64,000 nt of DNA from assembly GCF_030867095.1 (NCBI RefSeq), contig NC_081829.1, positions 54,454,491 through 54,518,490 on the forward strand, written 5' to 3'. This DNA is from Alligator mississippiensis (Eukaryota > Chordata > Crocodylia > Alligatoridae). This document shows positions 36,901 through 48,900 of the stretch, piece by piece (position 1 is the first letter of the stretch; every line of letters starts with the position of its first letter). Both the position numbers and the translations under genes were made by a program. The notes below the pieces were generated by a model. The model had not been told where the DNA came from. It saw nothing but the letters and a program-made list of their open reading frames with translations, and did not search any database.

Positions 36901-39900
36901 ATACAGAAGTCCCAGTCTTGACCCTTCCTTCTTCAGCTATCCACTATTAAAATATCACTTTTGCCTGCGATCTTGAGTCCTTTGATTCCTCAGAAACTTT
37001 TCTTTGCTCTGTTCCTCCTTCAGCCAGCTGTCATCCTACATCAAAGGATTCCTCTACTGAAATAAAAATTTTAGCCAGCTTTTTACTTCCTCCTAACCTG
37101 CGACAGGATGAGGGTTGATTGTAAAAGATCTTGGTAAAATAGAAACCACCCCACTGCTGCTGCTTATTCTTCAGCTACACTTGATCTGAACCTTCAAAAG
37201 GATTAAAGAATGTTCCCAATGCAGCCGAAGTGTTGTACCCATCTCTGATATCAGTTATGGCACTGTAATATCTTTTTACCAGTATCAGTGGCCCTCTATT
37301 TTGGAGGATGAAGCAGTTGTAGGCCATCTGGAATAAACTTTGGAACAAAACATGACTTCCCCTTCAATTTCTCCCTAGAACATTGCTGCTGTTTTGCCTT
37401 TTGACTGCTTCAAGAATTTCTGAGACGTGGCAGAGGTTTTGTATTAGAAATGGAGATCCACCAATTTTTGGATGTTGTGAAACCAACAACAAAAAATTAT
37501 CCATTGCTTCAGAGAACCAATCAAAACTTTCATGTTAAGTTGAACTTCCCTGTGAAAGAAATATGCCTAAGAATGAAAACTATGTTATGGGGCCATGGTG
37601 GTACCCTGTGATTTGAAGGGGCAGTTGACTAGCTTTAACCACTTAATATCAATTTCAGCTCTTAGAATAAGTGGTACTCCTAACTGACAACCTTTTGAGA
37701 ACTAGCAGAGAAATTAGTAATTGAAAGAGGTATAACACTGAAGCGTGAACTTAGAAGCTGCTTACAATGCATTAAATTACCTACAGGCATAAGCTGTTTC
37801 ATTTGGGGAGTACTTTTGGCCAAATAATTAGATCTTTTATCTGAGGAGTAAAAAATATTTGGATAAAAATTTTTGTTTTATCCTAGAATAAAAGGAAGGA
37901 AATGTTGGAGAAAATGAAGGATATAATTACTATGTATCCAGTCCTCTTTAAGCTAGACAAGGATTTGGGAACCTTTTGCCACTGCGTGCCACTGTTTACA
38001 ACCCAGCCCCTACTGTAGGCCACAGATCTCCACACCCATGTGCAATTAAAAGATGCTGTGGAAGAAATACAGAACAAGGCAGGTTGTAGGAGCCTGTGGA
38101 TGCAACTTTGCTCCCCACAGGAACTGTGGAACAAGATTAACAACACCTGTTAACGGAACTTTAAAGAGCCTTGCCCTGCAACTCCTGTAAGGCACTTTGA
38201 AGTGTGGGATCACAGTAAATCCCAGGGCAAGGTGGGAACAGCAGAGCAAGGCATTCAAGGGTCCCAGCAAGCTTCCAGGCTTGCCATGACCAGGCACTTT
38301 AAAAAGCAAGATTGCAAGGTTCACTTTAAAATAATGGTGCGATTAGGATCAATCCACATCCCAAAAATCGTGGTGTGGCATGATGCACAGCTGTTGGAAT
38401 TGGATCCCATCACACAATTACTTTAACACCTGACAGGGCTTACTGTGAAAGACTAATGCTACAAGGAGAGTTTCAATAGTCACAACTAATATTATTAACG
38501 AACAGGAACCTCAGGAAATCATCTAGTCCAACCCCCTACTCAAGGCAGTATCACCTCTTTAAACCACCTTTGCCAAGTGTTTGTCTGTCTAAGCACTTGA
38601 ATATCCATCATTGGAACTTTTCCACAACTTCTTTAGTAATCTGTTCCAATGTTTAACTGTTCTTACAGTTGGAAAGTTCTTCCTTCCATGTGATACAAAC
38701 TCCCTTTTTCCAATTTTAATCTATTGCTATTGTCCTGTTTCTTATCGACACAGAATAATTGATGCCATCTTTACAAACACCCCCTGTTGGCAACTGAATT
38801 TACCAAATCCCCATTTTTTCTCTTCTACAGACTAAACAGACCAGTTTATCCAATCTTTTCTTGTAAGTCATTTTTTCTAGACTTCTAATAATTTTTCTTG
38901 GCTTCTGCTGAAAACTTCCCAATTTCCCAATATATCTATCTCTGTCTTGAAAAGTAGTGCCCAAAACTGGACATCGGATTTCTGGGAAGGCCTCACCAGT
39001 GCTGAATAAATAATCATTTCCTTTGACTTGCATGTGATGCTCCTGTTAATACATGCCAGGATGTTATTGGCCTTTTCTTTTTTCTTTATTTTTAACAATA
39101 CAGAGGACAAGGGTTTTGATTTTTTTGCCTTTATTGAAAGAGAAAGGGTCATTGTCCGGAAACCTAAGCAGCTTAATCAAAAAAATAAATTCCACAAACA
39201 CTGATACTAGATACTTGTTTTTTCCTGTCTTTAAAAAATAGTTTGTGGATCTTAACTGAAAAAGCTTTTTTACACAAGTTTTGCACTAGCTCTCAGAAAA
39301 TGTTTCAGCTTAGAAATCTGCAGATGCTTCCTTGTGTCTCTTCACAGCAGCAGGCAGTAATATAGTCTCTTGACCATCCTTTGAGGTCAGAGGGGTTGGT
39401 ATTTGAAGACAGTGCTGCAGTCTTTGGTGACAGTTCCTCAGCTCATGGGCTGCCTTCCTATTCTCAGTGTTATCTTCTCACTTGTATACTGCTGCATATA
39501 CTGAACAGCAAAGTTGGAGTGCACAGGAGACATGCAGAGTAGTAACAGAGTAGAAAAAATAAAAGTGCACCAGAAAGTTGTTTTTTTGACAAAACTAATG
39601 ATCGTGAATAGTTCAGACTTGAATTTTCCTTTTAAATCCAGAAGCTATGATTGTAATACAGTTATTTATGATGCAGGTTGTTCCTAGATGTCCCAGATGT
39701 CCACCCGATGAACCACTCGCTATTATGAAGCCAGAAATAGTATTCTTTGGAGAGAACTTACCAGAGCAGTTCCATAGGGCCATGAAGTATGACAAAGATG
39801 AAGTAGATCTCCTTATTGTAATTGGGTCTTCACTAAAAGTAAGACCAGTAGCACTGATTCCAAGTAAGTGTCTATTGAAGATGCTTGATTTCTTGTGTTG

Positions 39901-42900
39901 GGGGTAACAGGGGAAAAAACCCATTGTTTAAAAATCTCAGGTAATGCATATCGGAGTTTTTGTTGTACGGAACCCAAAAATTTGCTAAAAGAGCTTCCTA
40001 GGTTCTGGTTAAGTGCAGAAATTGGACTAAAATCCCTTTCCCCCTGCCTAAGTTGTGGGGGGGGGGGGGGGTGGGAAGTCTGCAGAAGGTTGCTGGTACA
40101 AATCTGAAATGGAAGAGGGACAAAATAGTAAAGTTGAATCTATAGTAAGTATTTCTTAAAATAAAAAATGCATCATGTTTCTAAATAGTGAAAATATAGT
40201 CTAAAACAAATTAAATTTCTTCACAAGAATATTTGCTTATCTAGGTGTTTTTGAGCTTCTATTCTCACTTGTCATGATTTTTTCCAGTTCCCACTCATTT
40301 GGATTACATATTTTTCTTCTAATAATCTTACTAGTGTGCACATTAAATACTGAACAGTGTTTGTAGAGAATTTTTAGTATCCTTCATCCCTGGAACTGAT
40401 ACTGAAACCACTTGTGCTGTTGCAGACTAGACAAAACTATCCTGATTGCTGTTTCAGAAAGTGCTGAAATCCATTGTCAGCAAAGCTTTGTTTGCCTATT
40501 GCAGCAGTTGGCAACCTTTTTAGATAGAGGTCTAGAGTGACCCAGTGCCAGCCAGAGGCAAGCAGTCACTAAGACCTAGCCACAACCACCACTTTTCCCC
40601 ACAGCTGCTTGGGGAAAGTGACTGCAAGTTGAAGCCCTGCATCTGTTGCTCACTGCAGTAGAGCAGTGTTTGATTCCCTCATGACCCATTTTCCCCTTTG
40701 TAGCCATATGTGTCTATTTAGGCAACATAGGGAATGTGCAGTAAGGAAAAAAAAAAAAACCTCTACTGCACCGATCATTGCTGGTGAATAACTGGATCTC
40801 TAGTCTCACATCTGAAAGAATCATTGGTGGTCAGCAAGCCAGTTTTATTCATAGTACCATCTGCAGGAGGTGAACTAAGCTGTTTTGTGTGTAAATAGGT
40901 TTGCATTTCAAATGAAATAATTTTGATCTAGTTCAGTGGTGTTCAATCTTCCAGTTTTGTGGGCCCAATTCCATGTGCAGGATCAGCACATGGGGTCAGT
41001 CTGCACATTGGATCCAGCCCTACAAGCCAAGCCGTGTCATCTGTTTGGCAGGGCTTCTCACATGCCCAAAGATCTGGCAGCAGTGGAGTAGCAATTAATG
41101 CTGCCACTGCTTCCCCACCAGCATATTTCTAGACCCATGAGGAAACCCATGGGCCAGATCTGGCTTGGGCTGGAAGTTGAGCACCACTGATATTGTTAAA
41201 AGGGAGATTGATAGAGATGATTACATAGAACCACAAAATTTCAGGTAAAGCACCTAGCATTACTGTCTGACTGATTTCTACTTGATGGCTTGCTTAAACT
41301 TTGGTTAGATCAAGTTACAAAGTGGGCATACCTGGAGAACTTTGAAAACACCAGTTACCAAACTTTCATTGATCATATTAAGGCAGCTCAACAATTGGTA
41401 AAATTTTGTTGGCAAGCATAAAATTCCTTAAGCACTTTTAAAGTTTAGTAGTAACTGATCTCTTCTGTGTATAGGTTCTATCCCCCATGAAGTGCCTCAG
41501 ATATTAATTAATAGGGAACCTTTGCCTCATCTACACTTTGATGTGGAACTTCTTGGAGACTGTGATGTAATCATTAATGAACTATGTCAAAGGCTGAGTA
41601 GTGAATATACAGAACTTTGCTACAACTCCATAAAACTTTCAGAAATAACAGAAAAACCACCACGAATGCACAAGGAGCTTGAAATGAATTCAGCTGAGTT
41701 ACCACCTACCCCTTTAAACGTTTCTGAAGACTCTAGTTCACCTGAAAGAGCAACTCCCCCAGACTCTTTGGTTGTGCTCTCAGAGCATCCAACAAAATGT
41801 AGGGCAGAAAATTCTGAACTTGCCTCAGACTCTAGTAGGAACTGCGTGGAGAAATTCCAGGAGGTACAGACATCCTCAGAAAATCCTGAAAGTATTACTG
41901 GCCAGTTAACGAATTTAGAACATCCAAAAGAAAATGGAGCTAACAATGGAGAACAGAAAGAAAAAAATGATATAACTTCATCAGTTGAAACTTTGAGGAA
42001 GTGTTGGCCAAACAGATGTGCAAAAGAACAGATTAGCAAGCGGCTTGATGGTAAGTGTCAACATTTGACTTCCTATTTTGATATAGGTTTGGAAGGACTT
42101 TAAATCAATAAGATGTTGTAGAATTTTCTCTGTTGACTATTGACATTTTCAGTAGAGTGGTATTAAATTCCACAGTACAAAGAATCATAGAAAATTAGGG
42201 TTGGGAGGGACCTCAAGAGGTCATCTAGTCCAGTGGTTCTCAACCTTTTTTGTACCAGGACCCATTTGTAAACATCAATGGCCAATCCTGGGACCCAGTG
42301 CCCCTCACCCCCAACCCAGTGCCCCCCATCCCCAGTGTGTGGGCACGGGGTGGGTACGTGTGGAGCATGGGAGGCCTCAGGCAGCCCCTTGCAGACTGGA
42401 ACTCTGCCAGCCTGCAAAGGAAACCCAGTTTCCCCCATTTTTCTCCTTTAAAGGAGAATCCATTTTTAAAGTTTGTTCACAACCCTTTCCTATATTCTTG
42501 TGACCCACAGGTTGAGAAATGCTGATCTAGTCCAACCCCCTGCTCAAAGCAGGACCATCCCCAATTAGATCATCCCAGCAAGGGCTGTCAAGCTGGGTCT
42601 TAAAAACCTCCAAAAATGGAGATTCCACCACCTCTCTAGGTAACCCAGTTCCAGTACTTCACTACCCTCCTAGTGAGAGTTTCCTGATATCCAACCTAAA
42701 CTTCCCTTGCTGCAACTTGAGACCACTGCTCCTTGTTCAGTCACCTGTCACCACTGAGAGCAGTCTAGTCTAGCCCCATCTTCTTTGGAAGCATCTGTTA
42801 GGTAATTAAAGGCTGCTATCAAATCCCCCCCTCAGTCTTCTCTTCTGCAGACTAAGTAAGCCCAGTTCCCTCAGCCTCTCCTCGTGAGTCATGCACCCCA

Positions 42901-45900
42901 GTCCCTTAACCATTTTCACTGCCCTCCACTGGACTCTCTCCAACTTGTCCACATCCTTTCTATAGTGGGGGGCTCAAAACTGGACACACAACTCCAGATA
43001 TGGCCTCACCAACACAGTATAGAGGGAACTAATCACTTCCCTTGATCTGGCAACACTCCTACTAACACAGCCCAGTATTTGCACTTGTCCTTATTGAACC
43101 TCATGAGATTTCTTGTGGCTCAACCATCCAATTTGTCTAGGTCACTCTGAATCCTAGCCCTACCTTCCAGCATATCTACTATGCCCCACAGCTTGGTGTC
43201 ATCCGAAGACTTGCTTAGGGTGCAGTCCATCACATCTTCCAGATCCTTAATTAAGACTTTGAACAAAACTGACCCCAGAACTGACCCCTGGGACACTCCA
43301 CTTTGATACCAGCTGTCAACTAGACCTCAAGCCATTGACCATTACCGGTTGAACCTGACAAAACAGCCAGCTTTCTGTCCACTAGCTGCAACTCCAGCTG
43401 TACTTTGGCCTTCCTGATTTCATCCCTGCATGCCCGAGCAATATTCATAGTTTCATAGTGCTTGGGATTGGAAGGGACCTAAAACAGATAATCAGGTCCG
43501 ACCCCCCGCCCCGGGCAGGAACCGAGTGCGGGGTCATAACACCCCAGCTAAATATCTGTCCAACCTCCTCTTGAAGACCCCCAAGGTAGGAGAGAGCACC
43601 ACTCCCCTTGGGAGCCCATTCCAGAGCCTGGCAGCCCTTACTGTAAAGTAATGTCTCCTGATGTCCAGCCTGAACAATTTGTGGACGTTATTCATAGTAA
43701 CCCCTGGTGGTACCCAGGAGAACAGAGCCTCACCTAATTCCCACTGGTCCCCCCTGGTGAGTTTGTAAACGGCCACCAGATCCCCTCTTAGCCTTGTCTT
43801 GTGGAGGCTGAATAGATTCAGGCCCTTCAGCCTCTCTTTGTAGGGCCTGACCCGCTGCCCCTTGACCATGCGAGTGGCCCTCCTCTGGACCATCTCAATG
43901 CTAGCCACATCCCTCTTGAAGTGCGGCTCCCAGAACCGGATGCAGTACTCCAACTGCGGCCTAACCAATGTCACATAGAGGGGAAGGATCACCTCCCTGT
44001 ACCTGCTGGTGATGCATCTGTAGATGCACGACAAGGTGCGGTTAGCCTTACTGACCGCTTCCTCACATTGGCAGCTTGTGTTCATCCTGGAATCAACAAT
44101 GACTCCAAGATCCCTTTCTGCCACTGTTTTGACAAGAGGGGTGTTTCCCAGCCTATAGGTGTGTTGCTGGTTCCTTCTCCCTAGATGTAGTACCCTGCAC
44201 TTGTGTGTGTTGAATTCCATCCTATTCTCATCCGCCCACCTCTAACCTGTCTAGACCTAGCTGGATTCTGTCCCTCCCCTTCAGCGTGCCCACCTCGCCC
44301 CACATTCTTATACTACTCCCTAGTCCTCTGTCCAAGTTTCCACTTATTGTAAGCTTCCTTTTTGTGTTTAAGTTCACTGAAGAGTTCTCTGCTAAATCAA
44401 GATAGTCACCTGCCATATTTGCTGTTCTTCTTGTACATCAGCATGGTTTGTTCCTGCACCCTTAGTAAGGTTTCTTTAAAGTGCAGCCAGCTCTCCTGGA
44501 CTCCTCTCCCCCTCAGACTGGCTTCCCAGGGGATCCTGCCCATGAGTTCCCTGAGCAACTCAATGTCTGCTTTTCTGAAGTCCAGGGTCCATACTTTGCT
44601 GCTCTCCTTTCTTCCTTTTGTCAGGATCCTGAACTCAATCATCTCATGGTCACTGCTGCCCAAGTTGTCATCCACTTCTACATCCCCCACCAATCCCTCC
44701 CTCTTTCCGAGCAGCAAAGGAGCATGGCCCCTATTCAGTCTCTCAACACTTGCACCAGGAATTTGTCTCCAGCACTCTCAAAAACCTTCCTGGATTGCCT
44801 GTGTACTGCTGTATTGCCCTCCCAGCAGATGTCATACATCTATAGCAGAAACCTATCACGACATTACTCTTGTTTCTCTCCCCTCTAACCTTAGGCCTGT
44901 TGAAAGTCTCTGGGTTATCTCTAATTTCATAGTGGAGCTTTGAGCAATCATCTGGCTCTTCTACAAACAGTGCAACTCCTCCTCTTCTCCCCTGTCTGTC
45001 TTTCCTGAACTATTTGTACCCATCCATGACAGTTGTGTCTTTTAAAAAGTCATTAGGAAGACAACTTGGCAATGTCTGTATGGTGTAAAGCAGAACCACG
45101 AGGAGATGCACTGCCCCGGTTCCAGAATTAGCACATGCAGAGTTAGCGCAGAGTATCACTATGAGTGTGCAAATAAACTGTGCTGAAAATGGCTCTGCCA
45201 CTTCCTGTTTTTGGTCTAACACAAGATAATCTCTATGTAGTGCTAGCCTGTGCCATAATGGATACATCCTACAACAATGTCTGAACAAAGGCCTGAAAAT
45301 AGTCTGAAGAAAAACAGAATTCCTTTCTCTCCTGTTTACCTAAATAAAACAAACAAGCTGTTACAGTGCACTGAAGTAAAAACTAGACTCAAGTGATTGA
45401 ACATAATCAGAAATACTTATTTTTGACAACACTTCAATGGCTGTGCATTTGGCAGAACTAAAAATTGTTGATTCTCAAATTCTAAATTAAAAACCTAAAA
45501 TTATTGTTCATTTATATTCAGCACTGTAACCATTCTGCAGTATTTTGGATGATGATAGCATGAGAGTCTATAGAAACTGAATCTTGTAAGTGCAATTCAG
45601 TGCTTTTTCTTACGCATTTTCAGTTCTGATATTTTGGAGTTTCTACAAGCCCTTATGGATGAAAACTGCTAGTCACATAGCCTACTGCAGCACTGTGAAA
45701 TATTTACAAGTTACTACCATTACAAAATTTAATTGATGTATTCTCTCTCCAGAGCAGTGGTGCCCAACTCATCCAGCCCTGCAAACCTAATCCAGAGTAC
45801 AGGGCCATATCTTCTGGTCTGCCAAGGTTCCCCACAGGTCCAGAAACTTGATAGCAGGACAGGTAGTGACAGCAGTATTAACTGCCATAGCTGGGGGAGC

Positions 45901-48900
45901 TGTGGCAATTCATGCTACCACTACTTGTCCTGGTGCCAAATATCCAGGCCCATGGGAGCCATATGTCAGTCACCCCAGTTCTAAAGCAAAGACTTTCTCT
46001 CTGTGCTACTGTAATAATGTTCACTAAGAAAGTGCTGACAATTCCAGGAAAACGTCAACAGTTTCCAGGAAGAGACAACTGTTTGTTATAAGAATGTGAT
46101 AAATTGGTAAAAAGGTTATAAATACCAGCTATTTTGTTAAAGTAAAGATTATTTTAAATCTTAGAATAATATATGTGAAGTTTTACCTTGTTAAAGCCTA
46201 CATTCCTTATCTTAAAAGAGCTTGGAATCTCCAAGGAACCTGGTTTTCTCTCTTTAAAAATTCAAAATTCTTAAATAAAAATCACTCAAAATCCATGTCT
46301 TTCCTCAATTAAAATGAAACCCCACTAATATATAGGTATTAGTTGAACACCTTTATTAATATATTTATATTTTAAAGCAGTTTGGAAGGCTACCAATGCC
46401 TCAATCATTATAATAAAATAAATTCTAAATACCTATGTACTTTGGTGTTTAATTTAGGGTTTTTCATCATAGAAAATCAGAGCTTCCTTTGCTCACCAGG
46501 ACATGGGTCTAGCTGCTGCTGTCCCCATTCCCCCACACCACTGCTTTGTGGCACTGAGCAGCTCTGATATGCTGGTGCCTCTCACTTCCAAGTAACAGCC
46601 CTCCCCAGTGCTACCAGTGCCCATCACTCCTGACCTGAAGCCCCCTGTCCCAGCTGGTGCCCCTTACTCCCAACCCACACCCCTCTACCCCTCCCCCCAG
46701 CCCTGCTGGTGCACCTGACTCCGGACCCACTGCCTCCAGGCCCCAGCCTCCCAGTGTGTGGGGCAGGGCAGGGGTGTGTGGAGCAGGGTAGGTGCCTGAC
46801 CATAGGCAACATGTCGCAGGACAGGAGGGGGCATGTGCACCTGCAGTGGAGCATGAGGCTGTAGCCTGGGTAGACTGGCATCTGGCAGAAGCCACCTCCA
46901 CAATCCAGCAGGCAGCAGACAAGAGGAGAGCGCAGGGTGGTGAGACTCATTGCTGCCGCTGCCACTGGAACCCCCACACCAGGTACACTGCCAGCAGTGC
47001 AAGGAATAACAGACTTGGGAGGGGGGAGTGTGGCAGGATAGAGCTGCGGCCTGGCGCACAAGGGGCTGGAGGAGGTGAGCGGCATGCCCCCCCCCCCCAA
47101 TCTGTTACTCCTTGTGCTGCTGGCAATTTGGCTGACACGGGGGTCCCAACAGCAGCAGCAATGAGTCCCGCTGCCTGGCTCTGCCCTCCCATGCTGGGTC
47201 CTACCCACTGGGCCATGGAAATAGTTCCTGCCTGGTGTGTGTCTGGCCAGGCTGCAGCCCTGTGCATGGCTGCAGGCATACAAATCTTGGGGATAGGTTC
47301 CCCCACCATATCCCCTGACACATTACCTGTGACACCCGACTGCTCCCCAGGAGCATGCGCAACAGCAAGAAGTTAGCACCCCCACCAGCTCCCTCCACTC
47401 CCCATGGGTTGCTCATGGCTCTGTCCCACTCCTCAGCTGGGCCCTGTGGCTGTGCATTCTAGCCCCATCCCCAGCCCCCCTGCCAACCCTGCCCCACTCC
47501 CTCTGCATTTTTCCACAGCAAACAGAACACCTGAATCCCTGCTAATCATGACTTCTTGGGGCTCCTCTAGAAGTTCAGGTAAAGGTGTGATAGGATGTGA
47601 TGCGCAATCCATAGTCATGCCTCCTGTGGTTCCATACACATATAGCTGGAGGCATGATTGTGGCATTGTGCATCACAACCTTTCAAGCCTTATTGCTAGT
47701 GCAGGGGGAGCCCAGGATTGCGATCCCAGGCTCCCCCTGCACCAGCTCCAGCTGCCAGGGCTCACAGCAAGGGCAGTGTTCCATGTTCTGCCCCCACTGC
47801 AAGCCTTGTCAGTGAACTGCCCCCACTGTGAATCCCACAGCCAATGAGACTCGCAGTTTAAGCACAACTGGGGAGCATCTGGCCACACATTCAATTAATG
47901 GGGTGATAAGAACAAGCCACGAAGTTATTACACAATTTTTGTGGAATAACTATGTGGCTTATTGCTTATTTTATCATGTCATTCACTGATTAAACATAGC
48001 TGAGTCACAACTTAAGGCATGATTAACTGCTTTATCATGCCTTAAGTGTGATGTGTAGATGGGGGCTTAGAGTAGAAAGAAGAGCTGGATACAGGTCCAG
48101 TATTCAATATTCCAAAGTAACAAGTTGCTTAGATTAACCAGCTCTAAAAGTATATGCAACTTATATTGGGAAATGGACAAGAATATATATTAATAAACAT
48201 TAAGTGTACTTACCTTCTCTGAATGGAGTGGGAAGATCTAGGACAATCATGGTTGATTCAAGAAAAATTGTTATGATTCTGCTTCGTTCAAAGTAAATAA
48301 AACACATTGGTATATTAAAAAGGAATCAAATATACAGAGTGAAATGAAAGAGTGAAACAAGCATTTTTTATCTGTAGAATTCATTGTTGTGTATTTAATA
48401 GTAATATAGTTGGCTTTTTCAGAGAATTAGATGATCATATGTCCAATAATGTTGAAAACCAAGACTTATGGCTAGGGCCTGGTTTAAATCATGGTGCAGT
48501 AGCTCCTTTATTCTTGGAGTTCCCCCCACTTGTCCCCCTGCCGCTGATTGGTGGAGGAGCCTATCAGCCAGCCCCATTGCACGCTGCTCGTTCATGATGG
48601 CCAGGCGGCAAAAACTGCAGCTTTTAAATATGCCGCAGTTTTTTGCATCCTGCTGCTTGCTGCATACTGGATGGGATGCAAAAACTGTTGTCATATAAAA
48701 CCACGCTTTTCACCTCCCAATTACCAGGAGTGAGTGCTGGCCGACAGGCACCTCTTCCAGTCAGCAGCAGGGGCCATGCAGAGAAAACACTAAGATTAAA
48801 GGAGCCACCCTACCATGAGCTACGCCACTATTTAAACCAGGCCCTACTTATAGGTAACTGAAATTCATGCTTGTAGGGCTTAAGTTGATAACCAGTGGAG

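Larger units (their letters stand above)
33700..39676 (+). other. SIRT1: SIRT1 intron 6
   Basis: 5977 bp. Holds the long inverted repeat at 34262-35508, a 164-bp hAT MITE and an old CR1. Nothing recognised at 36370-37880 apart from unclassified sequence. Confidence 0.85.
42183..45060 (-). repeat. Old long CR1 copy, split by two later insertions
   Basis: Antisense. The 3' end at 42183 (TCATAGAAAATTAGGGTTGG) continues after the hAT at 42525 to about 43444 and, after the young CR1, from 44303 to about 45060. CR1 ORF2 words include AAACAGCCAGCTTTCTGTCC, TTCTGAAGTCCAGGGTCCAT and GAACTATTTGTACCCATCCA. About 1.7 kb of element remains; the frame is broken in many places. Confidence 0.85.
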
